Below, one piece after another: positions 23,507-36,036 of a stretch of DNA of 64,000 nucleotides. The position numbers were made by a program, and so were the translations under genes. Origin of the DNA: Leptodontidium sp. MPI-SDFR-AT-0119 (lineage: Eukaryota > Ascomycota > Leotiomycetes > Helotiales > Leptodontidiaceae); NCBI GenBank assembly GCA_020726505.1, contig JAHLEZ010000004.1:2666001-2730000 (forward strand), given 5' to 3'. Position 1 is the first letter of the stretch. Every line of letters starts with the position of its first letter. The notes beneath the pieces were generated by a model. It had not been told where the DNA came from, searched no databases, and worked only from the letters and a program-made list of their open reading frames with translations.

Positions 23507-25161
23507 ATGACCTCCTATCTCTCACGTTTGAGTCCTGTCCCAGGATTCCCCGAATACACCGGTCCCTACAAAGTCGGCACGATAGATGTGGAATTACCTA
23601 TCTCGGAGCTGGAATCTCCAAGCCCTGTGCCGGAAGAACACATCTCTACAGTCCAGTATCGCATTTTCTATCCCTGCGAGCCGGAATCAAAGGGCAAGAG
23701 TGTCAATTGGATCCCAAACCCTCAACAAGGTTATGTTTCCGCATATACAAGGTTTCTAGGAGCTGGATCGGTTCTCGCAGAGGTTGTTTCGTGAGTATTC
23801 CGGCTACGGCTCTTGTGAGGATTGTGCTAATGTCCAACAGGTACTTTCCACGACTTCTTTACTACATTAGCATCCCCGTACGAAAGAATGCCCCTCTTCT
23901 CCAACCGAATGCCGAACATAAACGATGGCCCGTAATGATATTCTCCCACGGTCTTGGAGGATCTAGAAATGCGTACTCTCATCTGGCGGGGTCCATTGCG
24001 AGTCATGGCATGGTTGTGATTGCCCCAGAACATCGTGATGGATCAACCCCCATATCATACATTCGCGATGTGCCCTCGAATAACTCAGTCACTGAGAAGT
24101 CCTCTGCGAGAAAGGCGAAAAGAACGATAGATTACATGAAAATGTCCCATACACCGAGCCTAGAGGTAGAAACTGGTAGGAACGCTCAATTGAAAGTGCG
24201 ATTGTGGGAACTGGGCCTCATCCACGACAGTTTATTGAAATTAGACCAAGGCACTGAGCTCACGAACCTCAACAGCTCCTCTACACCCCTGGCACCGTTC
24301 AAGAATATGATGGATGTCCATACGCCTGGCAAGATAACCTTCGCAGGCCATTCTTTTGGAGCAGCAACTGTTACCCAATTCGTAAAGTCAACATTCTACT
24401 CTCCTCGCAACTCCGAAGCACCAAAAGACTATGAGCCCCTCTTCACGCCTACATCGCGCTCTCCACTCATTTCTCAAATAACCCCTCAAACCCCCCTTAT
24501 CCTGTTAGACGTATGGTGTCTACCCCTCCGCGCCGCCTCAACCCGTTGGCTCTGGAATCTTCCCTTCCCATGCTACACTCCCACCGGCCCAGGCGGTTCC
24601 GCTCTCCTCGCAGTTGAATCCCAAGCCTTCTTCAAATGGCGCGTCCATCTCAAAGCAACCAAACGCCTCCTCTCTCCCGATCCTACCTCTGACGCCTACG
24701 ACTACACAAACACCACCACCAAAACCACCTGGCCCCAACCCAACTTCTTCTACGCTGACGCCTCAGCGCACCTCTCGCAATCCGACTTCGGCGTGCTCTT
24801 CCCCTGGGTAACGAAACGCATATTCGGCTCCGAAGAGCCCGAACGAGTCATGAAACTCAACGTCCGCGCCATCCTCCAGGTCCTCCGTAATCAAGGGATA
24901 CAGATCTCCAAGACGTCCGCGGCCGATATGGAGCTCGAGGAGGAGAAGGGTGTGGAGACTGGTGATGATGAAGCTATTCTGGGCACGCAGAAGGAGGTTA
25001 GGAGATGGCATTGGATTAGTACTGATGTGGCTGAGTGTGCCGATGTCGATGATGAGGCGGCGGCCAAGGGGAAGGCCGAGGAAAGTGAGGTGACGGGACC
25101 GAGTCAGGCGGTTATTGGGAATGAGGTTTTGAAGGAGAGGGGGACAAAGGAACGGTTGTGA
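23507..25161 (+). CDS. PAF-acetylhydrolase-type phospholipase (PAF-AH isoform II family)
   Basis: Alpha/beta-hydrolase of the plasma/type II platelet-activating-factor acetylhydrolase family, which removes short or oxidised acyl chains from phospholipids. Exons 23507-23790 and 23841-25161 (intron 50 nt, GTGAGT...CAACAG) give 535 codons exactly. The oxyanion region reads FSHGLGGSRNAYSHLAGSIA, as in the family. Likely catalytic residues are Ser266 in GHSFG, Asp318 in LLDVWCLP and His405 in SAHLSQSDF. No signal peptide is evident (MTSYLSRLSPVPGFPEYTGPYKVG), so it is probably intracellular, as in most fungal members. The last 80 residues are an acidic, low-complexity tail beyond the usual fold. 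Intact. Confidence 0.92.
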
Positions 25162-28100
25162 GGGGGGAAGGGTTGGATTGGATTGATGGTTCATGAAGTT
25201 ATGATCTGGCGTGTTGGGCATTGCATTAGATTCGAGGGAAGCATTTTGTCTGCGTTGCGTTGCATGGTTTTTGGATTAGATAGAAGGCGTTGTTATTATA
25301 GATGGATAGATGGAGTACAGGACTCAAGAGACTTTTGGGACCTCGATAGACTGGCAGAATAGACTAGAAAAGAACTGAGCATTATAAAATACCTCCCACC
25401 TCGTTTCTATTACCCCTCTTATATATATTTTTTCTCATTCCCCTGTTTTCTCCGCTCCCCCCGTCTTAAGTGTCGTCATTTAAGTGAATCCCTTAATCAC
25501 TTCAATCACATCACCTCAACCGTTCACCCACAGTAACGGGAATATATAAAACAAGCACACCGCCCCTCCAGGATTTACCTTTCACTCGCAGTGGATTAAG
25601 ACTGCGCTTGAAGAAACATTGTGCTGGGGCTTGTCCTCGCACTAATGAATGAGGCACGGATGTGATATGTCTGACGAAATTGTCGGCTCAAGTTGGGTTG
25701 GGTTTCATACCGTTGATTTGTTTTGTTTACTGCACTTTGTGGGGTGAGGATTTGGAGCGGTTGAGGCATTGTCGATTTTGTTTTTGCTGTCGGTATGTTG
25801 ATTTTCGCCATGTCGCTTGAGACCTTGCTAAGATTTTGGCTTGGGGAAGAAAGAGGGGCGTTTGTGAAGGTTCAAACATGGATATTGTGCTCGTGGTCCT
25901 GAAAGGAAGTGATTTTTTTCTTTTTCACGACGAGACGACGAATAGAAGTTTCACCTCACGATGGTCCCGTAGCTTGAGTCTCGTCGTGGGAAGGTATAAA
26001 CACACCAGCGAAGTGATGGAAGAAACTTGTCGAAAGGAGTGAATAGTTGACATGCTATTTCTGGAAACTTAGATGAGGAGATTGGTTTATTATCAAGCAT
26101 GTAGTTACGCCGCACGTCTCTGGTTTTATAATTTATTAGTGTTTCTTTGAGTGAGTTGAGTCAATGTGAGAATGGAGATGGCTATATAATTATTTGATCA
26201 TCCTAATCCGAAACAGAATAGTCCAGTACAATGGATTGCAATGGACGGTTTCATTAGGCGGATAGATGCGGCCTGGACCTGGTTTTGATGCAATATTTAG
26301 ATCATGATCATGGTCTGCTAACAGAGGTTAGATTTTGACGTATTGTACTGTATGTGGTTATTGTTTGCGGTGCTGCTGAGTACAGGAGTTCAGCGTCGTG
26401 GGAGCTTGAATGTTGTTATATTGGTGTTTAAACTCGTCTACTTGACAATGGGAGGGTGGCTGACAACAAAAGTCCGCAGGGCTTCAGCGTCGAGATTCGT
26501 TTGCTGGATCTGAAGGAGAAATAGAAATACACAAAGCAGCTTGCTAGTATCTAGAGAATGTTGGTTCCCTCCAAGAATCTTCTCAACTGTCCGATTAAAG
26601 TCTCATAGATAACTAGCCTTTCCTCCTAGTACTTTTTAGTCGTTATTGTGTTGGTGTTGCTGAATTCTTGAATTGAGATGCTGGGCTTTATATACTTTTC
26701 AATGATAGTTTTTAAGAAATTGTAAGATAGAATGAGAGGTGAGCTGCTCTAATGAGCTAAACTGTAGACTTCTCTAGCAGGTAAGTGCTAAGTATGACAT
26801 GTAGTTCTAAGATTGAAGAGCTTTACGATAAACTCAAAACGCCTGTTGGGAATGTTCACTTAAACGAGATGAGATAATCAGAGGTATATTAAATCCATCT
26901 ATGGCACACGTTTGACTACAAAGACTTAGACGACTTCTTGTTCGCCCTCTCAAGTTGCTCTGTAAATTTCAATTTTTTGGGTCTAGAAGGTTACGTTGGG
27001 AAGGGTGTTTGACAGCATCCAAATATCTCGCGGGCTGGCCTTTCGCAGCAGCCAGGTTTATTATTTCTTCAACGCGAAACGAGAATTGCTCTTGATTATC
27101 GACAGAGAACTAAAGAATAACAATATAAATCGCTAGCACCAGATCCTGACTGGTAACGCCAAAGGCTGGAAGTACTTGTACATATTCAGTGCTGCAATAA
27201 GGTGCTGGCATCATAATTTTATTTCCTGCATTCAAGTTCAGTGATAGGCCTTTGCTGAGCCCAGTCTCCAGCCTCATTCTAGGGCGCACAGGGTTGGTGT
27301 GATCTTCTAACATTGAAGATGGAAGATTGTATTGTGTCTACTCTTATGTAGCATCCGTATCCGGCTTTATGTCAGTTCAAGAAATTTCACGTTAGCTTTC
27401 TTACCATCTAATAGCAGCTCAAGGAGCGAGAGAGAACAAGGTTTCTTGATAAATTGCTCATTCACTTAGGAACTTCCTATAAAGTCTCTGAAAGAAATAT
27501 CAATTAGGAAGGGGTGCTTATTGATGGTTCGTAATATAAGTATGGCTCCCTTAGTTTCATGAAAGAATAAGCACACAATGGTGGTGACGACGAAACTGGA
27601 TGATGGGCTTGAAAAATAGGGGACCGTTGTATCAATGGCAAAAGGGTATGGGTTTAGTTGTGACTAGAGAAAGCGTTCAATCTCAAACGCGGGCTTACAA
27701 AAAGCATATTTTAGTATTTCAAGACAACGACAATTCGGCACTGATATACTTGGCAATAAATAATGTGTTTGACAATGATTTGAGCTTCCCGCGTCTATGT
27801 CTTCCTATCTTTCTTCGTGAATTATTTTGAATTTATATTTTGACCTCAGATTTCACTTTCCCACGAGTCACGGAAAGAGTAAACAGCCGACTTGTGATAA
27901 TTCCACTCAAGGTTGGTCATAACTCGTGACAGCGTGTCCAGCGTTCTTGGGTGAAGAGCGAACCTAGTGTCAAGTGGGCTGTTGATACTACGAGAAGATT
28001 TACCGACAGCTGTCAATCACATAGCCTGATAGAATACCAGGTAAAAGATGTGCCACTACCTGGGGCAACAAACATCAAACTATGATTCACTGCATCTCAC

Positions 28101-29313
28101 CGAATGAAGAAGCGATGCGCCGGTTACATCGCCTCTTCTCACCTGTTTTAGTGGGCTAAAGTGTAAATTGCCACGCACTTATGAGCTAGAACCCCGTCAT
28201 CGAGGAAATACTGCCGGCAGAACCGCTTTTAAGAAAGTGCGGTTTGATCCAATCTAGAATAAGAGGCGTGGCCAAAGTTCTATTCAGTACTCTCTGCAGG
28301 ACCGAGAAGCTCGCATGGCCGTCAATTGTGTACCAAATTCGCTGCATTGGACACCTTTTGATAGAGTGCCAGTGAATCAAAGCTAGTGGAGGTCATTTTG
28401 ACAACAGCTACCTTCATGGTAACAGGAGATTCTTGCCAACAACTTATGGCTCGGGTAGAGTTGCCTTTCTTTTTTCTGCAAGTACTAGATCGAGGGCTCA
28501 TCCAAGACCTCGAGACCGAGATCAGAATGGAAGGGGTTGAGCCTGAGGACTACGCGAGCGCTGGGTCATGAAAAAATCGCACATGGTGGCGATGGAATCC
28601 CGTTGGCTTTAATGGTTTATCAAATATTTGCGCTTATGTTCACGCATCTTTATATAAGGTAGGGAGAAAGTGTATCGTACGACGTTACCATGCAGAGACG
28701 CAAATCCTCTAATTCTATTGAAACGGTGGATCTGGGAGTATGCCAAGGTCTACTATGATTTTATTTCACAAGTATAGCGCGAATAATTTCCGACAATCAG
28801 GGGCATAGAATTTTAACTTGTGAATGTGATTCATCACTTCCTGCTTGACAGTTATAAATGATATCTTGGCCATGAAAGTGAAGAGATTATAGAGTAATTG
28901 AAACTCATCGAGAAGATTAAATCATTGTAGTTCCACGTTTTTGACATATGAGAGCTTGAGTGCGGGGTTAATTATGAAGACTGAGATGAAGAAGGCTCGA
29001 GGAAGGGCATGCTGAGTCGTGGGGAAATATTCATTACAGAAATCAATGATTTTGACATGAAATCCTGTTTGAACTGAGATTTGAATTTATTCATACCAGA
29101 AATCATGGACAAAACCAACCTAGGTACAGGTTGAGTCAAGTTTATTGACATTGTCGTGACCAGCTCGCTAAAACTAGCGCGGGGTCAATGGATTAGTCAT
29201 GAAATCTTTGTCTCGGACAACCCTCCTTCTTCTTTCAACTTTCGCAAACGGAAGGAAAGAGCGTCGAAAACTGCCTTAATATCAAAACAGCTGCCGTTCT
29301 CCACACCGCAAGA
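25162..29313. other. Gene-free AT-rich region (4.1 kb)
   Basis: No supported gene. From about 26,000 to 29,150 the DNA is visibly AT-rich, frames are short and stops dense on both strands. A short motif (ATTCATNNCAGAAATCA) recurs near 29,030 and 29,090. It could be old repeat-derived DNA, but no transposon protein can be read. The last 150 bases are the probable promoter of the 2EXR gene at 29314. Confidence 0.5.
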
Positions 29314-30192
29314 ATGAAGGTCATCAACTCAGCAAATTCGGTTTCAAGCTTCCAGCAACATCGACACCGTGAAGAGCTCCTTGATCAATACCTCCAGCAG
29401 ATGCAGCGACAAGTCGGTTGGTCAGAGCAGAGCTTCACTACTGGACTACCATTTGAGGAGAAAGATAAATGGCGCTGTGTTCTGGAGGTTGTCTTGCAAA
29501 AAGCATCTTCCCCACACATACCCAAGAAGAGAGCTGCCGCATCAAACAACCAGTTCCACAAATTCCCACAACTGGCAGCGGAGCTTCGAATCGAGATATG
29601 GGAGCTCTCCTTAGGTCTCGATCGCTTCCGAACAGTGGTTCACTGCGTTGATGAACGTGGAGGGAGATTCATATCCAATCAGCCCATCTCCCCTGTGCTG
29701 CATACCTGCTACGAAGCTCGAAATGTCTATTTGTCCCACCCTTTTCGCGTGGGCATCGAGTTTGCCTTCGGAAGCTACATCAACTTCGAATTCGACACAA
29801 TCTACATGATTGATTACGAGGATGACACAGAGAAGTTCCGCCGGTTTCTCCAAAGCCCTTGTGCGTACATGATCGAAAACCTGGCAATGCGGAAGAGCCT
29901 CGCCTGCGACATTCCGTTGGAGGGCCATATGAGCGAGAAACAATGGGAGATGAAGCAGATCTTAAGCTCATGGATAGAACTGTCTGTTGTGTTCCATGAT
30001 GACAGGACGCTGGAGGAGGCTTGGGGAGACACTGGCAGGGAACTCCAGGAACTTTCGGCTAGGGAGAAGAGGAAGCATGCGGAGATTGCCTATGCGAAAG
30101 CATACATGAAAACATTGAATATCATGATGAAGAGATTCGATATTCAGGAAACGGAGTACCAGTTTGTGCGTGTTGTCGAGGAAGAAGATTAA
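29314..30192 (+). CDS. 2EXR domain protein, single exon
   Basis: An intact frame of 292 codons. An N-terminal helix (EELLDQYLQQMQRQVGW) precedes a 2EXR domain from about residue 80: FHKFPQLAAELRIEIWELSL, then ISPVLHTCYEARNVYL and FGSYINFEFDTIYMID. The C-terminal 70 residues are predicted helical and charged. The molecular function of the family is unknown. It is the intact relative of the broken copy at 37821: both share the L-D-(Q/K)-Y-(L/I)-Q-x-M start, the I-S-N-Q-P block, and the F-G-(S/T)-Y-I block. Its start is the first Met of this shared N-terminus. Confidence 0.85.
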   Translation: MKVINSANSVSSFQQHRHREELLDQYLQQMQRQVGWSEQSFTTGLPFEEKDKWRCVLEVVLQKASSPHIPKKRAAASNNQFHKFPQLAAELRIEIWELSLGLDRFRTVVHCVDERGGRFISNQPISPVLHTCYEARNVYLSHPFRVGIEFAFGSYINFEFDTIYMIDYEDDTEKFRRFLQSPCAYMIENLAMRKSLACDIPLEGHMSEKQWEMKQILSSWIELSVVFHDDRTLEEAWGDTGRELQELSAREKRKHAEIAYAKAYMKTLNIMMKRFDIQETEYQFVRVVEEED

Positions 30193-30597
30193 TTGGAAGA
30201 GGTCATGTCGCATGGCACGACATGAGGGATGGAATTTTGCAGCGTTGAAAGGATACCCCCAGATTTGAATATTGCTGGTTTGGCTTGGATACCTTGAGTT
30301 GCATGGCGTTGGACGATATGAGATGACTTAGCATTATTAGACATCAACGAGAACAATTTTCAGGTTGCAAAATGTCCTTGCCATCGGTATTTTCTGGGCG
30401 GAGGTGATATCTCAGATACGATTTCATTCTTATTGAGTCTCCTGTATCAACCATCCCCCTCCTTCCTTCTAGAGCGACATGAATCACAAGCTCGGTAACG
30501 CAGAGAGCACTGCGCCGAGTAATCGAAGACTCGGCCGCATTTAAAGGACTAGGTTGATGTAGCCTTTTGCGGCGAATTCCACCTGGGGATCGGTCCA
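30193..30597. other. Spacer, no gene seen
   Basis: About 400 bases between the 2EXR gene and the transposase remnant; nothing recognised. Confidence 0.5.
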
Positions 30598-31235
30598 AGT
30601 GTTACAAAGAGAGTTAAACGTTATCGAGGAAAGGAGGCACGAGAGAAAGCTTGTAACCTTCACTTAAAGAAAGTAATATCGAAGGATATTAAGGCAAAGG
30701 CTCGAGAAGAGGAGGCTTTACCACTTTTGAACGTTTTTATCGTCATTGGACACAACTTTAAAAGAATGATACCGTACGAAGTCCTAAGTATCAAAGTTAG
30801 TAAAATAACAACGGAAATCTACCTTACGGAAATCCTTTCAGTGATTGGGAACGATCTTCTCCCTCGCGGCCTCACTCTTTGGCAAGAAAAGATTCAGCAC
30901 ATGATTCAAAGGCTACGAGAGCATTGTTTAAGGAGCATAATGTGCCATATATTACTTCGCTAGGGGACTCTCCTGATCTTTCGATATTTGAGTCATATAT
31001 ACACCCTTTAAAGAAGCTCTTTCCGCTAAACGAAGTCGCTCTAAGCGTGAGGCTCTAGCGGGGTTTACTCGTATCTTTAAGGAAGAAATGAACCAAGAGA
31101 TGATTCAGAATATGTATAAATACTACTGTAAAAGGCTACATGATTATAGGAGGCGAAAGGGGCAAATAACTAAATGTTAATTGAAGGTTGTGATTTTTTG
31201 TTACGAATTTTAGCGGGTTGCGCACGTGCCCCAAT
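30598..31235 (+). mobile_element. Degenerate Tc1/mariner-type transposase remnant
   Basis: The C-terminal half of a DDE transposase can be followed through frame changes: a basic helix (KRYRGKEAREKA), then VFIVIGHNFKRMIPYEV, TTEIYLTEIL, and GLTLWQEK followed in another frame by DSAHDSKATRALFKEHN, VPYITS...SPDLSIFESYIHPLKK and finally EEMNQEMIQNMYKYY. This is the typical order of the second and third acidic-residue regions of fungal Tc1/mariner elements; the canonical N-P-I-E-N near the third acid reads S-I-F-E-S. Several frameshifts and stops make it inactive. The 5' half is missing. GC-rich bases at about 31,205-31,235 (TTTAGCGGGTTGCGCACG...) may be the right terminal repeat; no matching left end was found. 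Confidence 0.75.
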
Positions 31236-31741
31236 CGGCCACTTGTTTTCCAGCCGTACAGAATGCTTTGCTTTGGGAGCCCAAAGACGGGACGGCCAGA
31301 GTCAAAAGCTGGAAAGGCGGGGGTCCAGGCCGCCCCGAGAGGCGCACCGAGCCCACCGTTCCAGCTAAACCTCTCGCAGTTAACGCTAAACCCCCTCTGG
31401 CACAAATGGAAAAGGGGTTCGGTAGAACAATTCTGGGCTCAATTCAGACCAATCAGAAAACAGCCATCCGAACGCCCTCATTGCCAATCAACGGAACATC
31501 AGACCATCAGACATCCATACTATCTATCAGCCACCAAGAGGCTTTCCAGCTTTGTCAATAATTGTTGGAACGCGTAATTGTCCCCATGAGTTGGCTGGCT
31601 TCCCCACGGGGTAAGCGGGAATGAATGCTATTCCTTCGGCCTATACTCTGGTAGAAAAGGGCGCTTCCCCAGCTTTTGAAGTTGAGAATGTTTTCCCCAG
31701 ACCAGAGGTTTCCAACGGTCCATGTGAACTTTATTTTCAAA
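31236..31741. other. Spacer upstream of the rhodopsin-like gene
   Basis: No gene recognised. The right part is the probable leader of the gene beginning at 31742. Confidence 0.5.
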
Positions 31742-33355
31742 ATGGCAGACAATACAGCATACTTGGAGGAGACTAGAGCACCCATGCTCTATGGAGTCAC
31801 ATTTTCCCTGCTTGGCACCGCAATCATCGTATGCTGTTTCCGGTACGTTTCCTATGATTGCCGTTGTTTCATGGTCACATATACTAAGCCATACCGGCTA
31901 CATAGTCTTTATTGTCGAATTTTCATGGTCAAGGCAATACAGGTATCGGACTACCTAATGGCAATCGCAACAGTCAGCCCAACCTATCCGAGTTCTGCGA
32001 TTATACTTTGCAAATATCTTACGAGATTTATAGGTAGTGACAATTGGAATGTGTGTCATGATACATCGTCAGATCCAAACTGGAATGGGCAGACATGTCG
32101 AATACTCGCGGGCACGTCCTGAAATGTGGTCAGTTTCTATGAAGGTATACTACGAATTCTATTCAGATCAATGTTCACTGGGCTAATGCAAATCGGAAAT
32201 TGCAGGTCGGATATGCGCAAAATATTCTCTACCAGTCCTCGCTCGGGTATAGACAAAACAGGCAAAGATTTTTGATTGGCCCTTACTAATTGCCCCAGGA
32301 TTATCAAAACAAGCATTTTGATGCAATATTATCGGATCGCAGCGACAACTCTTCAACGAAGGGTTATACTTGGGGTGCTAGCCTTCGTGGTCGTTTTCTG
32401 CACTTTTGTCACATTGGTAAGGCATGACCTTTTGAAATCTCAGACCCCCTCAGATATCGACTCCATCTAACCTTGAATGCAGTCTGCCATTTTGCAATGC
32501 ATACCCATCTCTGCCGCTTTTGATGTTGCTACATTTCCAAAGGTACGCAAGGACGCTCACACATATCTCCTAAGCACATCCGTCGCGTGTGTTGAGGTCC
32601 AGAAGCTTACGACTTCCTGGTAACTAGGGTTGCTGGAACATGATGGCAATGAACTTCTTCACATCGAGTGTAAACACTCTTACTGATATCGTCATTCTCA
32701 TCCTTCCCATCCCCCTTCTCATAAAAATGAATATGCAGAGAACGAAGAAAGGTACGCATTGTTTGCTCAACTACGCCCCAAAACTTGCGTTCGCTGACAA
32801 GATTTCGGGGAATTGCTATAGTTATCCTGTTTCTGGTTCTTTCGTCTGGCATGATTAGCGTTGCTAGCGCTCTAGTCCGTCTCAGTAACATTGTCTTATG
32901 GAACGATGCAGCCGATTCAACATATAATGGCAGCGTTATACCAGTAATTCCCCATGTTTTCTTCCATTCCAGATTATATCTCCTACCATGCTACATGATA
33001 TTTTTAATGCTAATTTTCTCTTAGATGTGGGATGCTGTTGAGGTCTGTGTTGGTATAACATCTGGTACCCTAACCCTTTACAAGCATTGGAGAATTGCGA
33101 AAACTGACTTTGGTAGCCTCCATCCCAGCGCTTCAACCTATGTTCAAGTGGTTAGTAAAGCAAGGGTCGTCTCACATGTCCTCGGAAAGGACAAGGAACA
33201 GGACAGATATTCGTCTAGATTCCGTTTCTAAGGGGGAGCTCCAGTCAGTCACATGGCAACAAGCCCTCTATGGTGCTGGTACATCTTCTAAGGCCGGAAC
33301 ATCATTAGAGGAAGGTTTCATAGGAGAGGATGATCAGGCTCCAATCTGCAAGTAA
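31742..33355 (+). CDS. Rhodopsin-domain (PTH11-like) integral membrane protein, about ten exons
   Basis: Seven-helix fungal membrane protein of the rhodopsin/PTH11-related class; specific role unknown. Exons: 31742-31842, 31906-31972, 32034-32144, 32206-32246, 32299-32416, 32483-32542, 32628-32755, 32802-32934, 33025-33064 and 33117-33355. They keep the frame and rebuild the family's landmarks in order: SDYLMAIAT, GMGRHVEYSRARPEMWSV, VGYAQNILYQSSLG, IKTSILMQYYRI, LQCIPISAAFD, MNFFTSSVNTLTDIVILILP, IPLLIKM, WDAVEVCVGI and ASIPALQPMFKWLV. One junction is a problem: the obvious GTACGC donor at 32752 leaves the frame one base out; only a poor GC donor at 32756 restores it, giving 346 codons. The gene is therefore either intact with an odd intron or broken by one base. 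The cytoplasmic tail is short and Ser-rich. Confidence 0.75.
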
Positions 33356-36036
33356 TTCGCACATGTGTTCCACTTTATTTGTAGTTTTACAGCTGTATAA
33401 ATATCATGCTCCGAATGCCAATTGAATTTGAAGCCATCTATTCTCTGAAAATCCGTTCTTTGTAAGAGAAGAGACCAGCAGGGTTGTATTTTATCGGAGC
33501 GATGAAGAGCGGATTCTCCCAGAGTCAGAAAATCTGGGAATTCCTGTGCCATTCCTTAGGGTTACACTGTGATTGTTGATACTGGAGATTCACACTGCGT
33601 GTCCGGGGAATTTTGGTGGAGTAATTGAGAATTTTGAAGCTATACGGAATTCGTGAGAAGATGAGTTGCAGTATACCAGCGAATGGGTGTAGGCGAGGAA
33701 GGAGCGTTAGCGCGAATGTAAGCGGGAATAGCGCGTCAACACGCGACTGCCATTCCATCGGAGAGAACTTGCAAGGAGTCCATATTTTGGCACATCGTTC
33801 ATCTGAAAACCATCCATGCACATCGACGATACCTTGCTTCCATCTCCAAGCTCCATGATGGCAGTTCTGCAGGATCTAATCTCTGGGTGCTACGACACGG
33901 TTAACTTCTCAGCGCTCCACCATAAGTTCAATACACTGTTTTAGGGGTCCTCTTTCCATGTCGTTCCCACGAGAGCGGGATCTGTATTTGGCGAGTGTAC
34001 CAGAGTTGCAGCGGCCAGCTGCAGCACTATTCGCAAGGACTTCACATCATTGTACGGCCATGAGTTCTTCAATATCTTCATAGTAATGACCTGATTCGAA
34101 CTCATTACTCAAAAAGTCAGTCGTACCCATGTACCTCCACCAAGGCCACTGAACTTGAAACAGGATCTAGTCGATACCCGAGCTATCTAACCCTCATTCT
34201 AAAATCCTGTCAGTCGCTGGTTTCTTCCACCTAACCCATTTCACGTAACTTAGCTCAGTTTCTAATCCCCGCAAAGGACTTACCCGCCGCCAATCACCCT
34301 CTATTTACACTCCCTGCATTGTTAAAAATGTATCATGGTATATATGCTGAGGATTCCAGCATAATATCAGGAATCTTCGCTTCCAAGGCGGCATGCGGAG
34401 TTGAGCAAGGAACACTATGTCCAGCTTTATTGACGGATTCGACTTCGTGGATATGGTTATAATTAATGTTCACCTGCAGCCAGCGATAGCGAGTCTCTCC
34501 TTCATCTGTTGAGGTCACTAGAAAGGAAAAACCCGCTACAGCTCTAGACTGTAGCAGATATCGTTGCTGGTCTTGTTGAGAATCAGGTAGCCCTCATTCT
34601 GCCTTTCTCCTTCAGCTAACTGGCTATCTTTTCGCCTTTCACCAAAGGCTCAGCTCCTTGCTTCTCAAGGCTAGTAACTTAACGGTTTTAAACACATTTT
34701 ATCATCAGATATTATTTTCCCGTATTTGTTAGGCGGAAACATGACCGGAGGAAGTCCAAGGAATTTACTATCGGTTGTTACTCGGATGAATTGTCCCTCA
34801 ACTGGATGTGGAAGGCCAGCCTTACTCGTTAGCTTCGTCGGCATCCTTATGTTTTGGGGGTAGCAGTGTAATGATGGTTCCAGATACACCCCAGCGCCGC
34901 AAGCTTATTCCCCATCCAGTTCTTCAGCTGGCCGCCATCCTTCCATTGATGGAGGAATGTCAATTTAGTCTGCAAGGTGATTCCTGTTGGCCCACTTGTG
35001 AGGCGAGTACCGCATCCTATCGCCAAACCTCCACAGAGGAGCAATGCACAGCTGACAGGGTCCCAAATTTCATCTGGCCCTGATACGGTTTAATTCCACT
35101 CCCGGATGACTTTTCGTGTAACACACCACTACATAGAGCCAAGAATTGCAACTTGTGCTGTGCCGCAAAGCCACTCAGCAATCCGTTCTGCTGTACTTCA
35201 GCCCTGCGTATATGCACCACGTCCTGAAATGAGACCCCTAATCGTAGCAAGCGCCTAACCTGGTGTGGCAGCTGTTGTCGGGGGGCTGACATCAGCACTG
35301 TACCTTAGGTACTTGACAGAGTAAGAAAATGTTCACGAGCAAGGTTTAGAAGAGCTTTTTGTTGCCCCCTTTTTTTTTCTCTCTTCTAGCCACAGTCAGA
35401 AAACTGTATCAACATATTCATACAACATCCAAGAAATATATCTACTAGACTTGAAGGTTGACCCTTTCTGCGTCACAACCCACATCTCAACATGGCCCCT
35501 TTCACCCCCAAGAATCATGTCAAAATCGCGCCCTGTCATCATACCTCTCTGTGTGTGTTGCAACATAAATCAGAACCACTCGCGATCCCAGATATGGTCG
35601 AAAGCGAAGTTGACGTGACCTAGTGGTCATGCATCAGCCTGTTCAGAAGGAGGTAGTTACAGAGAGCGCTTGCGGATGGTCCCGTTCGTAGTCCAAGACG
35701 TGATGACACCAATTACGGATGCCAGCTCGGCTTGGTCGAGTTTGGGATTACAGCCGTAGCTTATATTGGGCGCAATATTGAAGCATGGGCCTTTTAGTGG
35801 TCCGGAAATAAAATCGGACAGGGATTGACAAGGATGAGTTGGGGGCCGGTTTTCAAGATAATCTCTTCACCGTGCCTTCAGCAGCCTGGTCCCTTTCCCC
35901 TTCTTCTTCTTCTTCTTCTTCTTCTTCTTTGTCTTTGTCTTTGTTTTCTTCATATGCTACTCTTTCTCTGACCTTGCACCCGTCATATTTGTCGATTTGA
36001 AATTTCCTGCGCGTTTGCTCCTTTAGAACCGCGAAA
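33356..36036. other. Long spacer (2.7 kb), no gene found
   Basis: No supported gene. The leftward frames at 34,670-35,300 have no recognisable domain and are interrupted. A TTC repeat near the right end precedes the membrane protein gene at 36037. Confidence 0.5.
35901..35929. repeat. TTC trinucleotide microsatellite (about 9 units) followed by GTCTTT units
   Basis: A perfect TTC array followed by GTCTTT copies, about 110 bases upstream of the start codon at 36037. Pyrimidine tracts of this kind are common in fungal core promoters and leaders. Confidence 0.85.

Noticed and set aside
27600..27830. Short frame in the AT-rich block
   Set aside because: Low complexity, no family pattern, no supporting start context.
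29150..29190. CTCGCTAAAACTAGCGCGGGG as a possible left end of the mariner remnant
   Set aside because: It does not match the reverse complement of the putative right end and lies on the far side of an intact 2EXR gene.
34670..35300. Leftward frames with hydrophobic and glycine-rich pieces, looked at as a possible transporter remnant
   Set aside because: No conserved transporter motif could be placed and the pieces do not follow one another in a family order.
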